The position numbers and the translations under genes were made by a program. From the NCBI GenBank assembly GCA_937922085.1, contig CAKZVD010000029.1:1-51946 (forward strand): a stretch of DNA of 51,946 nt. The letters run 5' to 3'. A model generated the notes under the pieces. That model was not told where the DNA came from. It saw only the letters and a list, made by a program, of their open reading frames with translations, and did not search any database. Of the stretch, positions 5,507 through 15,523 are shown one piece after another. This stretch comes from an uncultured Tenacibaculum sp. (GTDB lineage Bacteria; Bacteroidota; Bacteroidia; Flavobacteriales; Flavobacteriaceae). Positions within the stretch are counted from its first letter, which is position 1. The number at the start of each line of letters is the position of its first letter.

Positions 5507-7150
5507 TTATTGATATACTTTTACATAATCTATTTCCATTCTTGATTCAGAAAAACCAGCATCAATACTCCCTCCTAATGTTCCTCCCATTGCTACATTT
5601 AGCAATAAGAAAAAATCTTCATTAAATGGTAATGTTGCATTATTAGCCAACTTATAATACTCAACATCATCTAAATAAACAGTTATAAAATCACCTGTCC
5701 ATTCCATTGTATATGTATGATAATCTGTTACATCTGTAACCGATGTAGTTAAACCATAATCTGCTTTAGCCCCTCTTGATGCATCAAACCAATGACAAGT
5801 TGCCAATACTGTATTTTTATCAGCTCCTGTTTGCTCCATAATATCAATTTCGCCTGTTTGCGGCCAACCTACTACAGGAAAATTCTTTCCTAACATCCAT
5901 ATTGCTGGCCATGTTCCTGCTTCTCCAGGTAATTTTGCTCTTACCTCTACTCTACCATATTTAAAATTATACAACCCTTGTGTTTTTAATCTAGCAGAAG
6001 TATAACTACTCCCCATAAAATCTTCTCTTTTGGCTGTTATAATTAAATTCCCATTATCTACTAATACATTCTCAGCTCTATCTGTATAATATTGCTCTTC
6101 ATTATTTCCCCATCCATTACTTCCTGTACCAATATCATACGTCCATTTTGTTGCATCTGGAGTTCCGTTAACTGTAAAATCATCTTCCCAAACTAAATTA
6201 TTAAATACATAAGTTGTACCTGTTTGAGGCTCTTCAGAAGTTAATGTAAACCACCAATCAAATTCATTATTACCATCAGTAATTTTTAAAACTAATTCAT
6301 TTGTTTGTTGCCTATCTACAATTTGATAGGTATGATTTGCCACGTAATAACCTATAAAACCAACACCAGAAAGAGTTAGTGTTTCTACTCCTTGAGGCGC
6401 TGTTAACGTCCAGCTTTCTATATAATCATTAAACATATAATTAAGAACATCAGCATTATCAATAGTTCCTCCTGAACCTCCAGAAGTAGATAACTCATCT
6501 ATTAATCCATTTCTACCAAAAATGGTTCCTCCTGTAGTATGTTCAAAAGTTCCATCAGATTTAAATGTTAAACGGTCATCATACATACCTACTCCATTTT
6601 TATCATTTGCTGGCGCACTAAAAAACTCTGCAAAAGTAGTTCCATCTACTGGTCCTAATCCGAAATGTGAATCTGATTCAGATTTAATTCTCCAGGTTTT
6701 AGAAGTAATAGCACTAGCATTACTAGGATCAAATCCATATAATTTTGTTTTTAAATTATCTGGCGCTGTATATAAAGCTAATACTTCTACCTGTATTGTT
6801 TTACTTGAAGAAACTCCACCAGTTCCAAATACTATAACAGTTACTGTATATGTATTTACTCCTAAAGAACTAAAACTATATGTTTTTTTCCCTGTTATTT
6901 CTGTAGATTCTGAACCATTATAAACAAACTTATATGATAGTGCATTGTCTGCTGTAGCAGAAATATGAACTACCCCACTTCCGTCTCCATTAGGATTTGT
7001 TGCATCTTTACCTACTATATCTGCTATTATTTCAATATTAGAAGGTGTTAGAATATCTCCAAACTCTTCATTATTTTCTTCACAACTATTTATTATGAAT
7101 AGCGTAAAAATAATTGTTGTTATTTTTAATATATATTTTTTTAATTTCAT
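5507..7150 (-). CDS. multidomain GH16 laminarinase lipoprotein
   Basis: A signal with lipobox FIINSC is followed by a PKD-like Ig domain (about residues 40-130 from the start used), a middle domain of about 170 residues of unknown fold, and a C-terminal GH16 catalytic domain (about 310-547) with GEIDIMEQTG and the ending MEIDYVKVYQ. It is expected to be an outer-membrane-anchored endo-beta-1,3(1,4)-glucanase. The start at 7150 gives a normal-length signal peptide. An alternative ATG at 7174 overlaps the previous stop as TAATG and would add 8 residues, suggesting translational coupling. The middle domain may bind glycan, by analogy only. Confidence 0.88.
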   Translation of the reverse strand: MKLKKYILKITTIIFTLFIINSCEENNEEFGDILTPSNIEIIADIVGKDATNPNGDGSGVVHISATADNALSYKFVYNGSESTEITGKKTYSFSSLGVNTYTVTVIVFGTGGVSSSKTIQVEVLALYTAPDNLKTKLYGFDPSNASAITSKTWRIKSESDSHFGLGPVDGTTFAEFFSAPANDKNGVGMYDDRLTFKSDGTFEHTTGGTIFGRNGLIDELSTSGGSGGTIDNADVLNYMFNDYIESWTLTAPQGVETLTLSGVGFIGYYVANHTYQIVDRQQTNELVLKITDGNNEFDWWFTLTSEEPQTGTTYVFNNLVWEDDFTVNGTPDATKWTYDIGTGSNGWGNNEEQYYTDRAENVLVDNGNLIITAKREDFMGSSYTSARLKTQGLYNFKYGRVEVRAKLPGEAGTWPAIWMLGKNFPVVGWPQTGEIDIMEQTGADKNTVLATCHWFDASRGAKADYGLTTSVTDVTDYHTYTMEWTGDFITVYLDDVEYYKLANNATLPFNEDFFLLLNVAMGGTLGGSIDAGFSESRMEIDYVKVYQ

Positions 7151-7173
7151 TTCTTTAATCTTTAATTTACTCA

Positions 7174-9219
7174 TTAATTAGTTAATGTAAATTCATCGAA
7201 ATAATAAGAACTGTCATCTCCTGAATTACCAAAATCAAAGAAGACAACCACCTTAACATAATCTGCAGAAGGTGCTCCACTAAAATCATAAATTAGTTCT
7301 TCCCAACCATTCTGTATCGTAGTTGTAAAATCTATTTCATGTGTTATACTTGCATCTGCATTTTCTAATTTTAATTTCACAATTACTCCTTGTTTTGGAG
7401 ACCATGCTTTCATACTTATTTTTGAAAAATTATCAAGATCTAATGGTGAGGATACTTCGAAAAAAGCGCCTGCCCAAGTTTCTGACCCACCAGTTTTTAT
7501 CATTTTAGCAACATTAAAAGTTGTATTTATTCCTGTTTTATCTGGGTTATCAACCGTAATTATACCTGCAATATTTCCAAAAGAAGTAAATGCGGGTACT
7601 GTTCCTTCAAAATCTTGAAAAATAATTGATGAAGGTGTCCCTGAAGAATTTGACACTAAATTAATGTCATCATAATAATATTCTGAATCATCTCCTACAT
7701 TACCAAAATCGAAAAACAATACTACTTTAACATAATCTGCAGTTGGTGCTCCACTAAAATCATAAATTAATTCTTCCCATTCATTTGCAACTGTAGTATT
7801 TATATCTATTTCGTGTGTAATACTTGCATCTGCATTTTCTAATTTCAGTTTTACAACTGCTCCTTGTTTTGGAGACCATGTTTTAACACTAATTTTTGAA
7901 AAATTATTGAAATCTAGTGCTGTAGCTACCTCAAAAAATGCTCCTGCCCATACTTCTGCGCCAGCACTCTTAGTTAGTTTAGCTACATTAGTACTCATAT
8001 TTATACCTGACATATCTGGATTTGAAATCACTTCAGTTCCTGCTCCTCCAAAACTTGTAAATACTGGTGGTGTACCTTCAAAATCTTGGATTAATTGATT
8101 CGCTGTATTGGAAGCAGATTTCCAGAAATAAATATTATCTATAAAAACTGTACCTTCAGCCCAAGGTGTACCTACCAACTTTAATTGTAAAATTTCATTA
8201 ACAGTTAAACCTTGAGATGTATAATCAGAAATAGGAATATTTATACTTGTCCATTCTCCTGCTGTTAAATCACTATTTACTGGTTTTTCCGTTGTTACTC
8301 CTCCAGAGATATTTATTAAAGAAGTTTCTAAAATAGTTACATCCTTTGTCCAAACATCTAAATGTAAATACTCCATACTAGACACATCTTGTGAAGCTCC
8401 TATTTGAATACCTTGATAGCTTAATTTAATATATTGAAGCATTTTGTCTCCGTTTAAATCAAACTCTGTCCAACTACTACCTTGTCCTCCTTGGCCCCAA
8501 TCTGGAAAAGTATCTGTACCAGGAATATTGGTATATGCACTTCCATAAATTGAAATTACATCGGCTTCTTCTCTAACTGGTGGTGTTGGTGCTGATTCTA
8601 TTGGTTGTAAAATCTCTGTTACTATAAAATTTTCTACAAATTCTGTAGTTGCAATTGCAGCACCTTTGGCTATAACTTTTACCTCATAAGAACCTGCATT
8701 TTGATATTGATAAGAAACAGACTCGCCTATATTTGCTGTTGCTACTGGTTGAGTAACCCCTGCTTCCCCAGAATAAAACTCATACATTGTAGCGTAATCT
8801 GCTGAAGCTGTTATTTCTATTTGTTTACTTATCGATTCATTATTTTTTAAAGTAACCATCAAATTTTCTGGTGCTTTAAAAGACACTACTAATTCTTGAG
8901 TTGCTTCTGTTTTATCTCCACCTATATTATAGGCTTCTATTTTAATAGTATAAACACCTTCTGTATAAATATGCTCTATACTTTCACCAACTTTTAATGC
9001 TACTGGTTCTGTTGTTGAGTCTCCAAAAAACACTTCAAAATTACTTGCTCCATCTGCTGTTGGTGTAATAGTAACTAACCCTGAGTTATCTTGTGCTATA
9101 TTATATGTTGCTGCTACATTTGTTGGAGCTTCAATTGAATCAATAAAAGAAACATCTCTATCATCTTCACATCCACTAAAAATCAGAACCGCTATTAATA
9201 CTTTATATATATATTTCAT
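7174..9219 (-). CDS. surface glycan-binding lipoprotein, PKD plus duplicated jelly-roll domains
   Basis: A 681-residue lipoprotein (lipobox IFSGC at residue 17). Two PKD/Ig-like domains span about 30-110 and 115-200; a beta-sandwich with carbohydrate-binding-module character spans about 215-370; then two near-identical domains of about 150 residues each follow (376-522 and 532-681). Both repeats share QDFEGT, TSFG, NFSKIS, SPKQG, KLKLENADASITHEID and WEELIYDFSGAP. The position directly after SusD and before GH16 is that of the SusE/F-like surface glycan-binding protein. It has no catalytic motif. The doubled module probably increases avidity for a polymer such as laminarin. Confidence 0.82.
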   Translation of the reverse strand: MKYIYKVLIAVLIFSGCEDDRDVSFIDSIEAPTNVAATYNIAQDNSGLVTITPTADGASNFEVFFGDSTTEPVALKVGESIEHIYTEGVYTIKIEAYNIGGDKTEATQELVVSFKAPENLMVTLKNNESISKQIEITASADYATMYEFYSGEAGVTQPVATANIGESVSYQYQNAGSYEVKVIAKGAAIATTEFVENFIVTEILQPIESAPTPPVREEADVISIYGSAYTNIPGTDTFPDWGQGGQGSSWTEFDLNGDKMLQYIKLSYQGIQIGASQDVSSMEYLHLDVWTKDVTILETSLINISGGVTTEKPVNSDLTAGEWTSINIPISDYTSQGLTVNEILQLKLVGTPWAEGTVFIDNIYFWKSASNTANQLIQDFEGTPPVFTSFGGAGTEVISNPDMSGINMSTNVAKLTKSAGAEVWAGAFFEVATALDFNNFSKISVKTWSPKQGAVVKLKLENADASITHEIDINTTVANEWEELIYDFSGAPTADYVKVVLFFDFGNVGDDSEYYYDDINLVSNSSGTPSSIIFQDFEGTVPAFTSFGNIAGIITVDNPDKTGINTTFNVAKMIKTGGSETWAGAFFEVSSPLDLDNFSKISMKAWSPKQGVIVKLKLENADASITHEIDFTTTIQNGWEELIYDFSGAPSADYVKVVVFFDFGNSGDDSSYYFDEFTLTN

Positions 9220-9233
9220 CTTCTTAATTTTTA

Positions 9234-10700
9234 TTAATAATTAGGGTTTTGTTTCCATCTATTACCAGTTAACTCTATTTCTACTCTTGGTAATGGAAAT
9301 AAATTATTCTTTGACGAAACAAAACCAGAAATTGTAGAGGTCGTATTTGTTCTTACTTGATCAAAAAACCGATGTCCTTCTCCTGCCAATTCTAATCTTC
9401 TTTCTTTAAAAATAGCATCTGTTAAAGTATTACCTGAAGAAGTTATGTCGTGATTAAGATCGTTAAAAGCTCTTCTTCTTACTAAATTCACATACTCTCT
9501 AGCAATAGCATCGTTTATACCTCCTCTATTATACGCTTCTGCTGCCATTAATAAGACATCTGAATATCTTATAACTCTATAATTATTGCTATGTGTTAAA
9601 TGAGGATCTGATGCATTTCCTTCTGCATAAGGGATATATTTTAAATTAAAAAATCCATTATGATCATGTCCTTGAGTAAAAACAACATCTGGATTTGCTA
9701 CTACAAAAACATTCATATCTAAAAAAGTAGCTGCTTTTCTAGTATCTCCTATTTCAAATGCATTTACAATATTTAACGTCGGAATATTAAAACTAAACCC
9801 ATCTGCATAAGGTGCATAATTTCCTCCTGTGAATCGTGGCCCCATAAAACCAACTGCAATATTACCTTCTACACATTCAAAACAATTAAAACTTGCTCCT
9901 TCTTGTCCAAAATATTGAACTTCAAAAACAGATTCTGAATTGTTCTCATTTTGATTTAAAAAAACGGTTGAAAAATCTGAAACTAAACTATACTGTCCCG
10001 AACTAATTACTTTATCTAAAGTTTGACTTGCTTCAGTAAATTTTTCTTGATATAAATAAATTTTTCCTAAAAGCGCCAATGCTGCTCCTTTAGTTGCTCT
10101 TCCCTGTTGCGATTGTTGCCAAGGCAATATTGTTACTACTTCCAATAAATCTTTTTCTAATTGTTTATATATTTCAACTGTTGTCGATTTATCTATTGAT
10201 TGAGATTCTTCTAAGGTGATACGTTTATCTAAATACATAGGTACATCTCCGAAAAACTTAACCAATTCAAAATAATAATAAGTTCTTAAAAATTTTGTTT
10301 CTGCTATTACTTGAGGCTTTCTATCAAAGTTTGTTTTATCTTTAAATTCCAAAATGTAATTAGCTCTACTTATACCTGCATACATCCATTTAAAAACATT
10401 TCTTAATGCTCCATTATCAGGGTTGTGTGTCATATCATCTATCTGTTGCCAATCTAAAACATCTGTAGCATTTTCACCTCCACAAAGACTATTATCAGAA
10501 GCTATTTCTCCTAAAATATTATTTAAATATGTAGTAGAAAGCAGATCGTATACCCCTATTAACGCACTTTCATAATCATCTGCTGAGTTAAAGAAATTTT
10601 CTGTGTTTTCTTGTCCTTTAGGTAGTATTTCTAAGTAATCATCACAACCAAACATTGCGAAAAACAACACCATAACTATTAATTTAATTTTTGTTTTCAT
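9234..10700 (-). CDS. SusD/RagB family nutrient-binding outer membrane lipoprotein
   Basis: A 488-residue SusD homologue with lipobox AMFGC (Cys19) and the typical start DDYLEILPKGQENTENFF. Helical TPR-like segments follow in the N-terminal half, and the ending FPLPRVEIELTGNRWKQNPNY is a family hallmark. It forms the lid of the SusC transporter at the cell surface and captures oligosaccharide. It lies 11 nt after SusC and 14 nt before the glycan-binding protein, all on one strand. With two GH16 enzymes downstream the likely ligand is a beta-1,3-glucan. That assignment is inferred from the operon. Confidence 0.93.
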   Translation of the reverse strand: MKTKIKLIVMVLFFAMFGCDDYLEILPKGQENTENFFNSADDYESALIGVYDLLSTTYLNNILGEIASDNSLCGGENATDVLDWQQIDDMTHNPDNGALRNVFKWMYAGISRANYILEFKDKTNFDRKPQVIAETKFLRTYYYFELVKFFGDVPMYLDKRITLEESQSIDKSTTVEIYKQLEKDLLEVVTILPWQQSQQGRATKGAALALLGKIYLYQEKFTEASQTLDKVISSGQYSLVSDFSTVFLNQNENNSESVFEVQYFGQEGASFNCFECVEGNIAVGFMGPRFTGGNYAPYADGFSFNIPTLNIVNAFEIGDTRKAATFLDMNVFVVANPDVVFTQGHDHNGFFNLKYIPYAEGNASDPHLTHSNNYRVIRYSDVLLMAAEAYNRGGINDAIAREYVNLVRRRAFNDLNHDITSSGNTLTDAIFKERRLELAGEGHRFFDQVRTNTTSTISGFVSSKNNLFPLPRVEIELTGNRWKQNPNY

Positions 10701-10711
10701 ATTTAATTTAA

Positions 10712-13700
10712 TTAAAATGACACTTTTATTCCTGTTATAAACATTCTTGCTTGTGGATATTGACCTAAATCTACTCCTGCTCCTATAGGACTAGCATTGG
10801 ATATATCTGGATCGTACCCTCTATACTTTGTAAAAGTGTATACATTATTAGCTGCTACATAAATTCTTAATTTATCTATTCCTTTTATTTGAGTACCATT
10901 TAAAGTATACCCTAATTGTACATTCTGAATTCTTAAAAAAGAACCATCTTCTACATAAAAAGAGGAGAATAATTGATTGTTTGCTGCATTCGTAGATGCT
11001 CTTGGTACTTCATTAGAAGTTCCTACTCCTGTCCATCTACCATTGTATAAGGACAGCTTATTACTATAGGTGATAAAACGTTCATAACCTCTTACAATTT
11101 CATTTCCAATAGAAGCATAAAAAGAAGCGCCAAAATCGAAATTATGAACTTTAAGATTGAACCCTCCCCCCATTGTAAAGTCAGGAATTGGATTTCCTAA
11201 TTCTGTTAAATCTGTATCACTTCCAAATTCGATATATCCATTTCCATCAACATCTACATATTTTAAATCTCCAGGAGCTGCTCCTTGTTGATACTCATCT
11301 AATGTTCCGTCTCCATCTCTATCTATAGCTAAAGCATCTATTTCTGCTTGTGTTTGAAATATTCCATCTGTTTTTAATCCGTAAAATACACCTAGTGGTA
11401 ATCCTGTTTGCATTCTTGAAGGTTGCTGATTTAAGTTAAATAAACCTCCTGATATAAAGCCTGCTTGATTATTAACTTCTAATACTTTATTATTTATGTT
11501 GGTAAGATTATAATTCACACCTAAAGAAACATTGTCTGAAAAATTATGTGTATAATTTATATTAAACTCAAATCCTTTATTTTCTACCGTACCCGCATTT
11601 ACTACAGGTGCTTGACTACCTCCTGCAGACGCTCCTAAAAGTGCTGAAACTTCTGCTACAATTAATAAATCTTCAGTTCTTTTATTAAAATAATCGAAAC
11701 TTACATTTAAGTTATTATCAAACAAACCAAGATCAAAACCAATATTTGTTTGTGTATTTGTTTCCCATTGTAAATCTAAATTAGATAATGCACCTGCTGC
11801 ATTTCCAAAAGCCAATACATCTCCAAAAGGATATGTTGCTTCTCCATTAGTTCCTTGTAAAGCTCCAATCCATCTATAAGAACCTATTTTATCATTACCT
11901 GTAATTCCCCAACTTCCTCTAACTTTAAAATTAGAGATGATAACACTATTCATAAAATCTTCATTGTGAATCACCCATGCTCCAGAAAACGATGGAAAAT
12001 ATCCTACTCTATTACTAGGACCAAATCTTGTTGAAGCATCTCTTCGTAGCATTGCTGAAAAAATATACTTCTCTTTATAATCATATTGTAATCTACCAAA
12101 AACAGATGCCCATCTATCTTCAACAGAGAAAGAAGTTGCATTAATAGTTTCTCGTATATCATTATTTCCAACATCATCATCATCTATAACAAATGATTGT
12201 GTATTAAATAGAAATGCATTTTCCCATGAATCATTTCCTAAAAGAAATCCAGATCCAAAAATTGCTTTACTTTGTTCACTTCTTATTGAGACTCCTAATA
12301 AGGATTGAAAATTATGATCGTCTCCTATATTAAAATCATAATTAATAAAATTTTCAAAAGTAAAATCGAAAAAGTTTTGCGTACTTTGATTTACCCTACT
12401 ATACAAATCTCTATCTCCATCATTATTTCTATCTAAATTAAAAAGGCCTGTTAAAGGATTTAACTGTACAGTGTTCACTACTTTGTTTTGTCCATAGTAA
12501 GCCAATGGAGAATAACTTCTACCTACTACATCTGAGTAATTAAAATTGAATCTTGAAGTTAATTTCAATCTTTCTAAAAGATCATATTCTAATTCTATTT
12601 TACCTGTAAACCTATTTACTCTAGTTTGATTGTAAGTATTATGAATTACTGCAAATGGATTTACGATTTCATTTCCTTGCTCTGTTCCTAAATACGTAAA
12701 ACCTCTAGAAGGGCTTGTTACATCTGTTCCATCAAATATAGATGTTAATGGTGAAGCATTTGTAGCATAGTACAATACAGAACCTCTATTTCCTTCTGGA
12801 ATTGATCTCCTTATATTATTGGTATACAGCAATAGTGTATTTAATTTTAACTTGTTAGTTAAATTTAACCCCAAATTACTTTTAATAGTCCATCTTGTAT
12901 AATTGGATTTATCTGGAGCTATAATTCCTTTTTGATCTAAAATACTTCCACTAATATTAAAATTATATTTTTCTCCTCCTCCAGATGCTCCAATATGATG
13001 CGTTGTCATTGGTGAAGTTTCAAATAATTCATTTTGCCAATCTGTTTTTGTAGTTATATTTTGTAATTGAAAAGGGATTACTCCTCCATCTGCAGCTATC
13101 GTTTCATTTACTAATGCAGCATATTCAACCCCATTTAATAGATTTAGCTTTTTTGATGTTTCTTGTAATGTTAGTGAAGCACTATATGTAAACTGAGTTT
13201 TTGTTTTTGCTTTTCCTGACTTGGTTGTAATTAAAATAATTCCATTAGCCCCTTGTACCCCATAAATTGCTGTACTAGCATCTTTTATAATATCAATTTT
13301 TTCAATATCATTTGGATCAATAATACTTAAATCTGTTCCTATTTGTACTCCATCTACAATTACTAAAGGAGAATTATCTCCATTTGTTGTAGTTCCTCTT
13401 ATTCGAATATTAAATGCCGATCCTGGAGAACCAGAATTAGAAGATACTTGAACTCCAGCTGTTCTTCCTTGTAAAGCTTGTTCTAACCTAACTGGGTTAT
13501 TTTTTTCAATATCTTTAACCTCTAAGCTTGAATATGCCCCTGACACCAATTCTCTTCGTTTCTCACCATAACCAATAATTACAATTTCATTTAAAAAACT
13601 TAATTCAGTATCCAATTCTAATTCTACATCTATAATAGAACTAGTTACAATTACATCTTTAGCTACATAACCAACATAACTGAATTTTATTATTTTACCT

Positions 13701-13894
13701 ATGGTTGCTTTTATACTATAGCTCCCATCAAAATCAGTTTCTGAAATAACGGAGGTTCCTTTAAGTAAAATAAAAGCACCGGGAATGGGCTCTCTTGTTT
13801 CTTGGTCTAAAACTCTCCCCTTGACTTCTACCTCTTGGGTGTTGGCTACAAATAAAATGAATAACAAATTAAATAGTGTAAGTAGTTTTCTCAT
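10712..13894 (-). CDS. SusC/RagA family TonB-linked outer membrane transporter
   Basis: This 1060-residue protein has a signal peptide, then a carboxypeptidase-regulatory-like domain (about residues 22-100, VKGRVLDQETREPIPGA). The plug domain follows (about 115-235, with LEQALQGRTAGVQV and IRIRG and a TonB-box-like EIVIIGYG), then a 22-strand barrel ending FITGIKVSF. It imports oligosaccharides with SusD as lid, powered through TonB. It is first in the operon. The 119 nt upstream hold no TAnnTTTG box, and no HTCS, AraC or ECF-sigma/anti-sigma gene is in the window, so its regulator is elsewhere. Confidence 0.95.
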   Translation of the reverse strand: MRKLLTLFNLLFILFVANTQEVEVKGRVLDQETREPIPGAFILLKGTSVISETDFDGSYSIKATIGKIIKFSYVGYVAKDVIVTSSIIDVELELDTELSFLNEIVIIGYGEKRRELVSGAYSSLEVKDIEKNNPVRLEQALQGRTAGVQVSSNSGSPGSAFNIRIRGTTTNGDNSPLVIVDGVQIGTDLSIIDPNDIEKIDIIKDASTAIYGVQGANGIILITTKSGKAKTKTQFTYSASLTLQETSKKLNLLNGVEYAALVNETIAADGGVIPFQLQNITTKTDWQNELFETSPMTTHHIGASGGGEKYNFNISGSILDQKGIIAPDKSNYTRWTIKSNLGLNLTNKLKLNTLLLYTNNIRRSIPEGNRGSVLYYATNASPLTSIFDGTDVTSPSRGFTYLGTEQGNEIVNPFAVIHNTYNQTRVNRFTGKIELEYDLLERLKLTSRFNFNYSDVVGRSYSPLAYYGQNKVVNTVQLNPLTGLFNLDRNNDGDRDLYSRVNQSTQNFFDFTFENFINYDFNIGDDHNFQSLLGVSIRSEQSKAIFGSGFLLGNDSWENAFLFNTQSFVIDDDDVGNNDIRETINATSFSVEDRWASVFGRLQYDYKEKYIFSAMLRRDASTRFGPSNRVGYFPSFSGAWVIHNEDFMNSVIISNFKVRGSWGITGNDKIGSYRWIGALQGTNGEATYPFGDVLAFGNAAGALSNLDLQWETNTQTNIGFDLGLFDNNLNVSFDYFNKRTEDLLIVAEVSALLGASAGGSQAPVVNAGTVENKGFEFNINYTHNFSDNVSLGVNYNLTNINNKVLEVNNQAGFISGGLFNLNQQPSRMQTGLPLGVFYGLKTDGIFQTQAEIDALAIDRDGDGTLDEYQQGAAPGDLKYVDVDGNGYIEFGSDTDLTELGNPIPDFTMGGGFNLKVHNFDFGASFYASIGNEIVRGYERFITYSNKLSLYNGRWTGVGTSNEVPRASTNAANNQLFSSFYVEDGSFLRIQNVQLGYTLNGTQIKGIDKLRIYVAANNVYTFTKYRGYDPDISNASPIGAGVDLGQYPQARMFITGIKVSF

Positions 13895-13960
13895 ATAAGA
13901 ACTATTTATCGATTTATAAATTAAATAAGGTTCAGGGGAAATATGGGATCAACACATCAA

Positions 13961-13984
13961 TGACATCTGTTTTATTAGATGTCA
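13961..13984. repeat. inverted repeat upstream of susC
   Basis: TGACATCT (13961-13968) and AGATGTCA (13977-13984) form an 8-bp stem with an 8-nt loop. It lies 29 nt after the TonB-C gene's stop and 67 nt before the susC start. There is no T-run after it on the minus strand, so it is a poor terminator. It could be an RNA-processing hairpin, an operator or a leader structure. Confidence 0.45.
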
Positions 13985-14013
13985 TCTATGTATTTAAAAT
14001 TTTTAGTGTTTTT

Positions 14014-15114
14014 TTAGTCTAATTTGAAGTTTATTGGAATTGAATATGAAGTATTCACATTCTTTCCTTCTTTTTTACCTGGTTTAAGTGTTGGTAATTT
14101 TTCAATGAACCTAATCGCAGCTAATTCAAGTATTTTTCCATTCTGTGGACCTTTACTTGTAATATTTACTATATCTCCATCTTTATTAACTACAAAATTC
14201 ACAACTACATTTCCTTCTATATTATTAACTTTAGCTTGCTCTGGATATGCAAAGTAATTTTGAACATGTTTTATTAAACTATTATTAAAACAACCAAGTG
14301 AAGTGTCTTTTGATTTTCTACATAGTTTAAACTGCGGTATTTGATCTAAAGAAGAAAAGCTATAAATCATTTCTTTAATCTCAGTTTTATTAGATGATTT
14401 CCTTATATTACTTGGTTTTACACCTGGAATTTTAAATGTAATAGGCATGCCATATTTAACAGCTACTTGAGCTCCTTTATGCTTTCCTGCAGATAATTTT
14501 GGTAATTTTTTTATAATACGTTCAGCTTCTTTTCCTAATATTTCACCTTTATAAGGAGAAATCACTTTTAATTCATCTACTTTACCTTCTTTATTTATTA
14601 CAAAATGAACATAAACTTTGCCTTGTAGGCGTCTTTGATACGCACTTGAAGGGTATTTTAAATTTCTTTTAATATGACTTAAAACTTGTTGTTTAAAACA
14701 ATTTTCTTGACTTGCTATAGGTACAGATTGACATTTTTTAAAAAGTGGTATTTGATCTACATAATCAAAAGGTAAAACCTCAGGAAGTTCTTCTTTATTA
14801 ACATCAATAATATTGTTAACTAAATCAACTTTCTTTTTAATATTATTTAGTTTATGAGAATGATTGTTAGATGCTAAACCATTTACTTTATTTCTTTTTC
14901 TAACAATTCTACTTCTTTTTCTTTTTGAAGTAATTTGCACAGTTACTTTTTGCTGTTTATTATCATCTGATTTTTCAACAGAACATTTCGTTATACTATT
15001 AAGGTCAAAAACTGGGTCGTCTACAGAGTTATTACATGTTTTCTTAGATTGTGAATTAACATTTACTATTACACATAACAAAAGAAGTAATGAGAGTTTT
15101 AGTTTTTTATTCAT
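14014..15114 (-). CDS. secreted protein with two TonB C-terminal domains
   Basis: A 366-residue protein with a cleavable-type signal (NKKLKLSLLLLLCVIVNVNSQ), a basic, disordered stretch to about residue 110, and two tandem TonB_C-like domains (about 115-230 and 255-366). Both contain the family pattern (GKVYVHFVINKEGKVDEL and GNVVVNFVVNKDGDIVNI) and end in YGMPITFKI / YSIPINFKL. Each domain has a paired Cys (KKCQ...NCF and KLCR...GCF). There is no lasting N-terminal membrane anchor as in true TonB, so it may be a periplasmic partner. It lies just upstream of susC on the same strand. Confidence 0.75.
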   Translation of the reverse strand: MNKKLKLSLLLLLCVIVNVNSQSKKTCNNSVDDPVFDLNSITKCSVEKSDDNKQQKVTVQITSKRKRSRIVRKRNKVNGLASNNHSHKLNNIKKKVDLVNNIIDVNKEELPEVLPFDYVDQIPLFKKCQSVPIASQENCFKQQVLSHIKRNLKYPSSAYQRRLQGKVYVHFVINKEGKVDELKVISPYKGEILGKEAERIIKKLPKLSAGKHKGAQVAVKYGMPITFKIPGVKPSNIRKSSNKTEIKEMIYSFSSLDQIPQFKLCRKSKDTSLGCFNNSLIKHVQNYFAYPEQAKVNNIEGNVVVNFVVNKDGDIVNITSKGPQNGKILELAAIRFIEKLPTLKPGKKEGKNVNTSYSIPINFKLD

Positions 15115-15466
15115 ATTGGGGGGTTTTGATTAAAACTAATTGTTTCTTTATTTAAATAAAAAAGAACTTTCAGAAAGTGTTTTAGTGTGAAACACCTTCC
15201 TTTTACGATTACTAATCTACTAACTATTAATTAATTATACAAAAAAAATTCAATAACTGAAAAAAAATATTCATTTATATATAAAAGAACACTTCCTTAT
15301 GTACTTGATTTTTCTATTAAAAACAGCATCTGATCATTGATTTTAAAAAAATATTATAAAAACCATTGAATCAATAAAAACTTAACTTTTTTTATCAAAA
15401 AAAAAGGTTTTTATTTTTAAAATAAGGAGAAACACTTCTATTTTTATTTACATAATAAAAAACAAA
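15115..15466. other. non-coding gap before the double TonB-C gene
   Basis: I see no gene. The upstream region of the TonB-C gene contains an imperfect inverted repeat GTGTTT/AAACAC near 15178-15196. The rest is long A/T runs. Confidence 0.5.
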
Positions 15467-15499
15467 AAAGTTGTGTAATCACAATAATTACACAACTTT
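15467..15499 (-). terminator. strong intrinsic terminator
   Basis: AAAGTTGTGTAAT (15467-15479) and ATTACACAACTTT (15487-15499) form a 13-bp perfect stem with loop CACAATA. On the minus strand it follows the phosphatase-family gene by 24 nt and is followed by T-rich sequence. Confidence 0.85.
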
Positions 15500-15523
15500 A
15501 AATAAAATAATTTTTGCTAGTCT

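Noticed and set aside
6522..6923. 133-codon plus-strand frame inside the large GH16 gene.
   Set aside because: Antisense shadow with high Pro/Val/Thr content reflecting the opposite codons; no start signal.
14864..15133. 89-codon plus-strand frame opposite the TonB-C gene.
   Set aside because: Mirror of the basic linker of the real gene; low complexity in Leu/Phe.
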